A DNA stretch of 64,000 bases, from assembly GCA_963816955.1 (NCBI GenBank), contig CAWFME010000009.1:124001-188000 (forward strand). The letters are read 5' to 3'. Shown piece after piece: positions 16,119 to 24,334 of the stretch. Under the pieces are notes generated by a model. It ran no database searches, was not told the DNA's origin, and worked only from the letters and a program-made list of their open reading frames with translations. The DNA comes from DATFQI01 sp963816955 (lineage in GTDB: Bacteria > Actinomycetota > Thermoleophilia > Solirubrobacterales > Solirubrobacteraceae). Positions within the stretch are counted from its first letter, which is position 1, and every line of letters starts with the position of its first letter. A program made the position numbers and the translations under genes.

Positions 16119-17405
16119 TCAGCACGACCGGCTGCCCCACGCGGCGCAGGCCACGAGGACGTCGTCGAAGCGCCGCAGCTGCACCACGTCGCCGCCGTTG
16201 TTGAGGATCGGCCCGCTGGTGCCCCAGTGGCGGATCAGCGCGCTGTCGTCCTCGTCGGTCTCGTAGAGCCGCACGGTCATCGTCTCCCCCGGCTGGACGA
16301 CCGAGCCCGGCGCGAACGCGTAGCCGTAGGGCTTGGAGACGAGCCGGTAGGGCTCGAGGTCGATCGGCACGGCGCCGGTGTTGGTGATCCGGACGGCCTC
16401 CTTGCCGCGCGGCTTGGGGTCCAGCCGCAGCGCGCCCGTGTTGGGATCGGCGCAGCCCTCCCGGCACGGGTAGATCTGCGATGCGCGCAGGTCGCCCTGC
16501 GGGTCGAACAGGTACGCGCCGTCGCCCATCGCGGTCTCGTCGCGCGTGACGTTCTCGAACGCGGCCTTGTTGAGGCCCCAGTAGAGCTCGTTCTCGGTGT
16601 CGTCACCGATGCCGTCGTAGATCGTGATGTGGCCGCCGGGCGGCACCGAGACCCAGCTCGGGATCACGAGCCGCCGCAGCGCGGAGTCGCGCAGCCACCA
16701 GCCGCCGAGCGGGAGCGGGTTGACCGGGTCGAGGTTGGTGATCCGCACCCACTCGCCGTTGGGGTCGAGGCCGTCGTCGCCGTCGGCGTCCCAGTTGACC
16801 AGCAGGCGGGTCGGCTGGCCCTCGCTGGGACCGAACCCGCAGTAGTCCGGGTCCCAGAGGTTCAGCTGGGCGCGCTGGGCGCGCAGCTGGAGGATCGAGT
16901 AGTCGCGGTTCCAGGCGCTCTCGCGGCGGTTGGGCAGCCAGATCGCATGGCCCTCGGCGAGCATCGTGCGCCCGACGTCGATCCAGCGGCCCCTCACCTT
17001 CACGGCGACCGAGCGCCGCAGGCGCTTTCTCGAGCGGCTCGCGGGGTCCTGCGCCAGCAGCCGCACCTTGTACCTGCTCGCCCTCAGCAGCTGCTCGAGC
17101 CGCGCCGTCGCCTCGACGGCGTGGCACTCGCCGCGGCGCGCCGAGGCGCGGCTCGTGTAGGTGGTCTGCTCCATCGCGTTCATGCCTGTGATGCGCACGG
17201 GGAAGCGGGTGCGGGAGCCGTCGCCGTCGATGTCGACGTAGAGCGTGTCGCCGTCGGCGACGAACGTGACCTTGCCGGTCCAGAGGTAGCACTGGGGGCC
17301 GCTCTTGCGCAGCAGGCACTGGCCGCGCCGGGCGGCGTCGGCGGCCGCGGGGACGGCGGTCGCGGCGAGCAGCGAAGTGAGGAACAGCAGGATCAGACGG
17401 CGCAT
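16119..17405 (-). CDS. Secreted thermonuclease-like protein with a lamin-tail domain
   Basis: The 428-residue protein begins with a signal peptide (MRRLILLFLTSLLAATAVPA, cleavage near AAADA). Residues about 45-180 resemble a staphylococcal-nuclease (SNase) OB fold: VTFVADGDTLYVDIDGDG, RITGMNAMEQTTY, RLLAQDPASRSR, VDVGRTMLAEGHAIW. Residues about 225-325 form a lamin-tail-type Ig-like domain (WVRITNLDPVNPLPLGGWWLRD), and a second such segment with EAVRITNTGAVPIDLEPYRL follows. Lamin-tail domains often anchor extracellular nucleases. It could cleave extracellular DNA, but the usual Arg/Glu catalytic set is not fully clear by eye. Confidence 0.72.
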   Translation of the reverse strand: MRRLILLFLTSLLAATAVPAAADAARRGQCLLRKSGPQCYLWTGKVTFVADGDTLYVDIDGDGSRTRFPVRITGMNAMEQTTYTSRASARRGECHAVEATARLEQLLRASRYKVRLLAQDPASRSRKRLRRSVAVKVRGRWIDVGRTMLAEGHAIWLPNRRESAWNRDYSILQLRAQRAQLNLWDPDYCGFGPSEGQPTRLLVNWDADGDDGLDPNGEWVRITNLDPVNPLPLGGWWLRDSALRRLVIPSWVSVPPGGHITIYDGIGDDTENELYWGLNKAAFENVTRDETAMGDGAYLFDPQGDLRASQIYPCREGCADPNTGALRLDPKPRGKEAVRITNTGAVPIDLEPYRLVSKPYGYAFAPGSVVQPGETMTVRLYETDEDDSALIRHWGTSGPILNNGGDVVQLRRFDDVLVACAAWGSRSC

Positions 17406-17442
17406 CGAGGGGTCGGAACACGGCCCCCCGGCGATGGTTGCG

Positions 17443-18726
17443 CTACCTGCGCTGCAGCAGGAGCGTGTGCATCATCTCGTCCCACTTGGGGCCGATCGCC
17501 GCCATCGTGAACCCCTCCGCGGTCTCGACGGCCGCGTCGCCGCAGCGCCGGCGCAGGTCCTCGTCGGCGACCATCTCCTGCAGCGCGGCGGTCAGCCCGT
17601 CCACGTCACGGGCCGGCACGAGCAGCCCGTTGCGGTGGTCGTCGACGATGTCGGCGGGCCCCGTGGGACAGTCGAAGGCCACACAGGCCATGCCCTTGCT
17701 CATCGCCTCGATCAGGACGAGCGGGAAGCCCTCGTAGCGCGATGACAGCACGTAGATCGAGGCCTGGGCCATCTCGCCCGGGACGTCCTCGGTCGGCCCG
17801 TCGAGGATCACGCGCTCCTCGAGGCCGTGCTCGGCGATCAGCGCGCGCAGCTTCGCCGTGTCCCTGCCGCGGCCGCACAGCTTGAGCTCCCACTCCGGGT
17901 GGGCGGCGGCCACGGGCGCGAAGGCCGGGATCAGCATGTCGTAGCCCTTCTGGCCCGTGTAGCGGCCGGCGGCGAAGATCCGCTTCGCGCTCAGGTCCGC
18001 GCGCGGCGGCTCGACCCGGGCGACCGTGTTGGGGATCCGCCACATCGGCGGCGCAGAGCCGTCCATCGCCTCCTCATACTCGCCGCGGTCCTGGTCGGTG
18101 AGCACCGCGAGCCCGTCGAGGTCCTTGTAGCGGCGCAGCATCGCCTTGCGCATGTTCTTGGCGTGCGAGCGGAGGTTCATCTGCTCGAGCCCGATCCCCA
18201 CCAGACCGGGCACCGCGAGGTCGGCGACGAGGATGTTGTGGCCCGGCCGGGAGCCGATCATGACGCCGCGCTGGCGGCGCAGCAGCCGCACGAGGCGGAT
18301 GTCGGTCCAGAGGCTGTGGTTGTGCTTGCGGATGTCGGCCGGGTGGTAGAGCGCGCTCGGGATCCGGCGCAACACCGCGCGCAGCGGCCGCAGGCGCCGC
18401 GGCGTGGCGCCCTTGCGCTCGTCGTCGAGCGCGGTGACCTTCACCCGCGGGTCGAAGGCGAAGTACGGCTCCTCGCGGCGGCGATAGGTCGAGACGATCT
18501 CGACGTCCTTGTGGTCGGCGAGGTAGCCCGCGAGGTTGATCGCCGCGCGGATCGTGCCGCCCATCCCCCAGGCGCTCACGAGCAGGATGAAGACCTTGCG
18601 CTCCGGGTCGAGCGACGGGTCCGGCTCGGCCCGCACGTAGCGCAGCAGCCCGCTGCGCAGCACGCGCAGCACCATCCGCTTGACGGCGATCAGCAGCTTG
18701 ATGAGCGGACGGGGAAGGCGGGTCAC
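17443..18726 (-). CDS. GT4-family glycosyltransferase
   Basis: A GT-B fold retaining glycosyltransferase (427 aa) with an N-terminal ILLVSAWGMGGTIRAAINLA opening and a C-terminal donor-binding region FAAGRYTGQKGYDMLIPAF plus the E-x7-E motif in RYEGFPLVLIEAMSKGMACVAFDCPTGP. It is a paralogue of the GT4 gene at 23064-24318, sharing the GGTIR opening, the SLWTD block and the NTQKG/TGQKG block. It probably adds a sugar to a cell-surface glycan. TACCGT lies 10 nt before the GTG start. It opens the divergent glycan locus. Confidence 0.85.
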   Translation of the reverse strand: MTRLPRPLIKLLIAVKRMVLRVLRSGLLRYVRAEPDPSLDPERKVFILLVSAWGMGGTIRAAINLAGYLADHKDVEIVSTYRRREEPYFAFDPRVKVTALDDERKGATPRRLRPLRAVLRRIPSALYHPADIRKHNHSLWTDIRLVRLLRRQRGVMIGSRPGHNILVADLAVPGLVGIGLEQMNLRSHAKNMRKAMLRRYKDLDGLAVLTDQDRGEYEEAMDGSAPPMWRIPNTVARVEPPRADLSAKRIFAAGRYTGQKGYDMLIPAFAPVAAAHPEWELKLCGRGRDTAKLRALIAEHGLEERVILDGPTEDVPGEMAQASIYVLSSRYEGFPLVLIEAMSKGMACVAFDCPTGPADIVDDHRNGLLVPARDVDGLTAALQEMVADEDLRRRCGDAAVETAEGFTMAAIGPKWDEMMHTLLLQRR

Positions 18727-18806
18727 GCGGGCGGTGACGGTACTAACTCGACCAGCGCATGCTCCTATGATCCGGCGCTCTGGACCCCCGTGCGCAGCAT
18801 TCCCCC

Positions 18807-19838
18807 GTGGCCGTGAGGCCGCTGAAGCCCGCCCCGGGACGCGGCCCGATCTTCCTGGTCGGGGCGATGGGCTCGGGCACCACGCTCCTGCGGTTGATCC
18901 TCGACAGCCACGACCGGATCGCGATCCCGCAGGAGACCGGCTTCATGCGCGCCTACGGCGCCCACCAGTTCATCCCGTTCAAGTGGTCCGGCCGGAACTG
19001 GGCGCAGCGGATGGGCTGGAGCCGCGAGGAGCTCGACGAGGAGCTGCGCGGCTTCTACGAGCAGATCTTCCGGCGCTACGCAGAGCGTTCCGGGAAGGCC
19101 CGCTGGGGCGACAAGACCCCGCTGCACACGTGGCACGTCGGCGAGATGGCGCGCCTGTTCCCCGACTCGGTCTTCGTCGGCGTGGTGCGCCACCCCGGGG
19201 CCGCCGTCGGCTCGAACATGCGGCGCTGGAGCGAGAGCACCGACGCGGCGATCTCGCACTACCGCCGCTACACGCGCGAGGTGATCCGGCAGGCGGCCCG
19301 CCGCCGGCGCCGCTTCGTGCTCGTGCGCTTCGAAGAGCTCGTGACCCACCCGGAGCCCGTGATGCGCGAGCTGCTGGACTGGCTCGGGGAGCCCTGGTCG
19401 CCCGCCGTGCTCGAGCACCACGCCGTCCAGCGCGCCCGCGGCGGCCGCCTGAAGGTGGAGGGACGCAGCCGCGCCGACGACCCGATCGACCCGGCCCGTG
19501 CCACCCGGTGGCAGGAGCGCCTGGACGCGCGCACCCGGCGGCGGATCGAGCAGCGGCTCGGGCGGCTCGGCGAGTTCCTGGGCTACTCGTTCCAGGACCC
19601 CGCCGCTCTCGCGCCGCTACGCCCCGCCGGCGGCCACGTCGTCGGCGGGCGCGCGGTGCACCGGCGCATCGACCGCTTCCCCGACCTCGACCTGCGCACC
19701 CCGGGCACGCCACCGCCGGCCGACCGCCACCTGCACCCGGGTCGCGTCCAGCCGCGCCCCGTCGGCCAGGGCTTGCCGACGCTGGCCGTGCGGGTCTGGC
19801 GCCGGGTGCCCGAGCCCCTGAGGAAGGTGACCCGCTGA
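18807..19838 (+). CDS. Sulfotransferase (PAPS-dependent family)
   Basis: 343 residues. The 5'-phosphosulfate loop is FLVGAMGSGTTLLRLILDSH near the N-terminus and the 3'-phosphate motif is FVGVVRHPGAAVGSNMRRW. These two elements define the sulfotransferase fold that moves sulfate from PAPS to a hydroxyl. Conserved KTPLHTWH lies between them. A Pro/Arg-rich tail of about 90 residues extends past the fold. The substrate is probably a glycan or lipid of the neighbouring cluster. TATGAT at 18766-18771 is a good -10; a nine-codon open frame from GTG 18790 overlaps the real start and could be a leader. Confidence 0.85.
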   Translation: MAVRPLKPAPGRGPIFLVGAMGSGTTLLRLILDSHDRIAIPQETGFMRAYGAHQFIPFKWSGRNWAQRMGWSREELDEELRGFYEQIFRRYAERSGKARWGDKTPLHTWHVGEMARLFPDSVFVGVVRHPGAAVGSNMRRWSESTDAAISHYRRYTREVIRQAARRRRRFVLVRFEELVTHPEPVMRELLDWLGEPWSPAVLEHHAVQRARGGRLKVEGRSRADDPIDPARATRWQERLDARTRRRIEQRLGRLGEFLGYSFQDPAALAPLRPAGGHVVGGRAVHRRIDRFPDLDLRTPGTPPPADRHLHPGRVQPRPVGQGLPTLAVRVWRRVPEPLRKVTR

Positions 19839-21432
19839 CCAAGGTGAGCGTGATCGTCCCGGTCTTCAACCCGGGCTCCGACATCGACGATTGCATCGAG
19901 TCGCTGCTCGGCCAGACCATGCCCGGGGGGGAGATCGAGCTGATCTTCGTCGACGACGGCTCGACCGACGGCACGCCCGCCCGCCTGGACGAGCTGGCCG
20001 CCCGCCACGCCCATGTGCGGGTCCAGCACATCCCCAACTCGGGCTGGCCCGGCAAGCCGCGCAACATCGGGATCGACATGGCTCAGGGCGAGTACGTCTA
20101 CTTCGTCGACAACGACGACTGGCTCGAGCGCGACGCGATCGAGCGCCTGCACGCGATGGCCGTGCAGGACCGCGCGGACATCGTCGTCGGCAAGGTCGTC
20201 GGGCACGGCAAGGACGTGCCGCTGCGGATCTTCGAGTCCACCCAGCATGCGATCGCCTTCGACTCCGACCGCCTGCTCGGGCTGCTGAGCCGCACAAGCT
20301 GTTCCGCCGCCGCCTGCTGGACGAGCGCGGCCTGCGCTTCCCGGAGGGCCGCCGCCGCCTGGAGGACCACGTCTTCGTGGTCGGCGCCTACTTCGCCGCC
20401 GAGCGGATCTCCGTGCTGGCCGACCGCCCCGTCTACCACTGGATGCGCCGGGAGGATCAGGACAACGCCTCCTACCGGCGCTTCGACGCCGAGGGCTACT
20501 TCGGCAACGTGCGCGAGGTGCTCGACCTGGTCGTGGCCAACACGGAGCCCGGCCCGTTCCGCGAGGAGCTGCTGCGCCACTGGTACCGCGGCAAGATGCT
20601 CGGCCGCGATCGGCGGCAAGCAGCTGGCTCTGGCGCGAGGAGGACTTCCGGCGGGAGCTGTTCGAGGCGGTCCGCCCGCTCGCGATCGAGCGCTTCGGCG
20701 AGGAGAGCGACGAACGGCTGCCGTTCAACCTCGGCTGCGGGCCCGAGCTGCTGCGGCGGGGCGAGTTCGACGCGCTCGGGCGGATGTCGCGCTTCGAGCG
20801 GCGGATCACGCCGGTCGTGCGCATCCGCCGCATCGAGCGCGGCGGCACGCACCTCGTGCTGCAGCTCGAGTCGTGGTACGGCGCCCCGGGCCCGCGCGTG
20901 CGCTTCGAGCGCCGCGGCAAGCGGACGTTCTGGTTGCCGCCGACGGAGAACCTCAGCGAGGCGGTCCCCGAGGAGGACCGCGAGGTGACCGGCGAGCTGC
21001 GCCGGGCGAACGCCGACGTGTTCCTGCACAACGTCGAGGACGAGAGCGAGTACCTGCTGCCCGCCCGCACCGAGGCCAAGCAGCACGTCGAGGAGAACGG
21101 GCGCGTGCGCGTGCGGCTGCACACCGCCGTCCCGATCGCCCCGACGGCCGCCGCGGCAGGCGGCCCGCTGCCGCCCGGGCGCTGGGAGGTGCGGATCGCC
21201 GTCACCGTCGCCGGCTTCCGCCACGATCGTGCCCGTGCCGCGAGCAGGCGAGCCGCTGGTCGTCACGACCTACGCCCCGGGCCGGATCGTGGTCGGCGAC
21301 GCGCCCCCGCCCGCGCCGGGCGCGGCGGTGCGCGCCTACCGGCGGCTGCCGTGGCCGGCGGTCGCGACGCTCAGGAGGTTCCGGGAGAAGGCCCCTAAGC
21401 GGGCAAGAGCCGTCGCAGCGCGCCGGGGCTGA
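19835..21432 (+). CDS. GT2-family glycosyltransferase, broken by about four frameshifts
   Basis: Reading across the breaks gives a GT-A transferase: VSVIVPVFNPGSDIDDCIES, FVDDGSTDGTPARLDEL, YFVDNDDWLERDAIERLH (DxD-like), then PHKLFRRRLLDERGLRFPEG and EDHVFV, and a long C-terminal beta-rich tail of unknown role. The frame changes near 20295, 20615, 20640 and 21228; each is explained by one missing or extra base. The apparent start is CTG at 19835 (reading as LTKVSVIVPV, where homologues have MTKVSVIVPV), overlapping the sulfotransferase stop as CTGA; GTG 19844 is the alternative. The 3' end overlaps the opposite-strand methyltransferase by 38 bp. Confidence 0.75.
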
Positions 21433-22171
21433 CCCGGCCGAGGTCGCGGCGGGCGGCGCGGCGCAGGTCGCGCACGCCGTTGCGCCGGCTGGAGCCCTGA
21501 TCGCGCAGGTCGCGCAGCACGGGCCACACGCGCGAGGCGAGCACGGCCTCGGGCTCGAGCACGCCGCGGCGCTCGATCACGTCGGCCGGGACGTCCTGCG
21601 GGTCGGGCACGACCATCTGCTCGAGCAGCAGGTCCTGGCGCAGCGAGAGCGCGCGGTTGGCGGGGTCGAGCGCGAGCACGAGCAGCAGCCCGGTCGGCTG
21701 GGTGCCCACGCGCAGGCAGATCAGGTCGGGCCGGTGCCGGGCGAGGATGCCGAGCACCTTGTAGACGTCGCCGGTCCAGGCGCGCGTGCGGCGGTCGCGA
21801 CTGGCCTCCTCGACCGTGCGCGGGAGGATGTCGTCGAAGACGATCACGCCCGTCCACGGCGACAGCCGCTCGACGCCGATGAAGTCGCGCAGCGCGAACT
21901 CGGCGAGGTGCATGCCGTCGATGAAGGCCAGGTCGGGCTTGGCGCCGCCGAGCGGCTTGAGCGGCTTCGGCCGCGCGAAGAACTCGTCGCTGGTCTCGCG
22001 CAGCAGCTGCACGTTGTCGCCGAGCTCGACGCGCAGGTTGAACGCCGGGTCGACGCCGAGCGCCGGGCAGTCGGCGAGCGCGAGGCTGTCGCCGTGGCGC
22101 AGGCCGATCTCGAGGTAGGCGCGCGGGCGCACCGCCTCGTGCAGGCCCTTGAGGAACTCGAGGTACTCCAC
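21395..22171 (-). CDS. Class I SAM-dependent methyltransferase
   Basis: A 258-residue Rossmann methyltransferase of the type found in glycan clusters: YLEIGLRHGDSLALAD (motif I), LGVDPAF (motif II acidic), PDLAFIDGMHLAEFALRDFI and TGVIVFDDILPR. The last two blocks match the Methyltransf_24-like group. It may O-methylate a sugar in the surface polymer. GTG start at 22171 with TAGGGT 7 nt upstream; this promoter overlaps that of the divergent sulfotransferase. Confidence 0.8.
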   Translation of the reverse strand: MEYLEFLKGLHEAVRPRAYLEIGLRHGDSLALADCPALGVDPAFNLRVELGDNVQLLRETSDEFFARPKPLKPLGGAKPDLAFIDGMHLAEFALRDFIGVERLSPWTGVIVFDDILPRTVEEASRDRRTRAWTGDVYKVLGILARHRPDLICLRVGTQPTGLLLVLALDPANRALSLRQDLLLEQMVVPDPQDVPADVIERRGVLEPEAVLASRVWPVLRDLRDQGSSRRNGVRDLRRAARRDLGRVSPGALRRLLPA

Positions 22172-22178
22172 GCAGTGG

Positions 22179-22192
22179 ACCCTAGCTAGAGT
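22179..22192. promoter_or_regulatory. Overlapping divergent promoter built on CTAGCTAG
   Basis: The 29-bp gap holds two face-to-face -10-like hexamers sharing a CTAGCTAG palindrome: TAGGGT on the minus strand (22184 to 22179), 7 nt before the methyltransferase GTG, and TAGAGT on the plus strand (22187-22192), 8 nt before the sulfotransferase GTG. Neither gene has a Shine-Dalgarno. Polymerase could occupy only one at a time. Confidence 0.5.
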
Positions 22193-22200
22193 CCCTGCGC

Positions 22201-23067
22201 GTGAGCTGGAAGGACACGGTCAACGGCGCGCTGCGCCGCACGGGCTACGAGCTGCGCCGCAGCTCGGGCGCGCCGAAGGCCCGCGCCGCCAGGGGTGGGC
22301 GGGGGCGGTCTCCGAAGGTCCGCCCGGGCGACCGGCTGCTCGAGCAGCCCGGCTTCGTGATGTGCACGCTGCGCTCGGGCTCGACGCTGCTGCGCGTGCT
22401 GCTCGACAGCCACTCGCAGATCCACTGCCCGCACGAGATCCACCTGCGCTACCTCTCCGTCGGGCTCGACGCCAAGTGGGTCGAGCGCTCGATGAAGGAG
22501 ATGGGCCTCGACCAGGAGAAGCTCGAGTACCTGCTCTGGGACCGCGTCCTGCAGCGCCAGCTCGCCGGCTCGGGCAAGCCGCGGCTGGTGACCAAGACCC
22601 CCAACGACGTCTTCATCGCCGACCGGATCAAGACCGCCTGGCCCGACGCGAAGCTGATCTTCCTGCTGCGCCATCCGGCCGCGATCCTGCGCTCGCGCCA
22701 GGACTACCAGGGCGAGGACGCCGACCCCGAGAAGAACGTCGACCTGATCCGCCGCTACTGCGAGGCGCTCGAGGCCGCCCGCCAGAAGTACGACGGCGTC
22801 ACGGTCCGCTACGAGGAGCTGACGGCCGACCCCGAGCCGACGCTGCGGCGGGTGTGCGAGCACCTCGGCGTCCCGTTCGAGGCGGGCATGCTCTCCTACG
22901 GCGAGCAGGACCACGGGCGCTTCAAGTCCGGCCTCGGCGACTGGAACGAGAAGATCAAGAGCGGGCGCATCCAGGCCCCCGCGCCGCCGCCCGAGGACGT
23001 TCCGGAGCCGCTGCGCCCGATCGCCGCCACGTGGGGCTACCTGCCGCAGACGGCCGCGACGCCCTGA
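22201..23067 (+). CDS. Sulfotransferase (second, PAPS-dependent family)
   Basis: 288 residues. PAPS-binding elements are MCTLRSGSTLLRVLLDSHSQ at about residues 54-73 and LIFLLRHPAAILRSRQDY further on, with VTKTPNDVFIADRI between. It is shorter than, and only distantly like, the sulfotransferase at 18807-19838. Two sulfotransferases flanking glycosyltransferases suggest a sulfated surface glycan. GTG start; the stop overlaps the CTG that appears to start the next gene. Confidence 0.85.
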   Translation: MSWKDTVNGALRRTGYELRRSSGAPKARAARGGRGRSPKVRPGDRLLEQPGFVMCTLRSGSTLLRVLLDSHSQIHCPHEIHLRYLSVGLDAKWVERSMKEMGLDQEKLEYLLWDRVLQRQLAGSGKPRLVTKTPNDVFIADRIKTAWPDAKLIFLLRHPAAILRSRQDYQGEDADPEKNVDLIRRYCEALEAARQKYDGVTVRYEELTADPEPTLRRVCEHLGVPFEAGMLSYGEQDHGRFKSGLGDWNEKIKSGRIQAPAPPPEDVPEPLRPIAATWGYLPQTAATP

Positions 23068-24318
23068 GCGGACGTCGCGAGTCGCGCCGGCGCCGCGCGC
23101 TCGGCCCGCTCGCCGTCGCGCTGCACCGCGCCGTGGTCGGCGCGCTCGCCCTGGCCATCGGCCGCCGCGGTCGCGGGGAGCCGGAATCGGACCCCGCCCG
23201 CCCGGTCCGCTTCCTGCTCGCCCACGCCTGGGGCTTCGGCGGCACGATCCGCACCACGCTGACGCTCTCGGGGGCGCTCGCGGGCGCCGGGCGCGACGTC
23301 GAGATCGTCAGCGTCCTGCGCCGCCGCGAGCGGCCGTTCTTCGCGCTGCCCGAGGGCGTGCGCGTGCGCGCGCTCGAGGACCGGCGCTCGCAGAGCCGCG
23401 CCGCTCGCGCGCTCGGCCGGCTCCCGAGCCTGCTGATCCACCCCGAGGACTACGCCTACCCGTGGTGCAGCCTGTGGACCGACGTGCGGCTGCTGCGCGG
23501 CCTGCGCGCGCTGCGCGGCGGGACGCTGGTCGCCACGCGGCCCGCGCTGAACCTGCTCGCGGCCCGGCTCGCCCACCCGTCGGTGACCGTGATCGGGCAG
23601 GAGCACCTCAACTTCGGCGCCCACCGGCCGCGGCTGGCCGCCGACCTGCGCCGCCACTACGGCCGCCTGGACGCGCTCACCGTGCTCAGCGCGGACGACC
23701 TGGGCGACTACGGCGCCCTGCTCGGCGGCGCGCGTGCGGCAGATCCCCAACCCGGTCGAGGAGCTCGACGGCGGGACCTCCGACGGCACGGCCAAGGTCG
23801 TCGTCGCCGCGGGGCGGCTGAACACCCAGAAGGGCTTCGACCTGCTGATCGAGGCCTGGCGCCCGGTCGCGCGGCGCCACCCGGACTGGACGCTTCGGAT
23901 CTACGGCTCCGGCCCCGAGCGGGCCGCGCTCGAGCGCGCGGCGGCGGGCCTGCCGGTCGAGCTGCCCGGCCGCACCGACGCGCTCGGCGCGGCGATGGCC
24001 GCCGGCTCGCTGTTCGTCCTGTCCTCGCGCTGGGAGGGCTTCGGGCTCGTGCTCGTGGAGGCGATGGGCAAGCGGCTGCCCGTGGTCAGCTTCGACTGCC
24101 CGCGCGGGCCCTCGGACATCGTCACCCCCGGCGAGGACGGGCTGCTCGTGCCACCCGAGGACGTGCCGGCGCTGACGGCCGCGCTGCTCGAGCTCATCGA
24201 GGACCAGCCGCGGCGCGCCCGGATGGCCGCCGCCGCCCGCGAGACGGCGCGGCGCTACGAGGCCGCCGCGATCGTGCCTCACTGGGATGCGCTCTTGCGG
24301 GATCTCAACGGCGCCTAG
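23064..24318 (+). CDS. GT4-family glycosyltransferase, one frameshift
   Basis: A GT-B enzyme paralogous to 17443-18726: FLLAHAWGFGGTIRTTLTLS, WTDVRLLRGLRAL, then after a break near 23738 RVRQIPNPVEELDGG, VVVAAGRLNTQKGFDLLIEAW and the E-x7-E block SRWEGFGLVLVEAMGKRLPV. The frameshift replaces the domain junction and would truncate the protein, but both halves are intact. The first plausible codon is CTG at 23064, in a CTGA overlap with the upstream stop; a GTG some 20 codons later is the alternative. Confidence 0.78.
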
Positions 24319-24334
24319 CTAGTCTCCTCCGGCC

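Noticed and set aside
20285..21230. Programmed ribosomal frameshifting in the GT2 gene
   Set aside because: Breaks lack slippery sequences and recur in ten neighbouring genes; sequence error is simpler.
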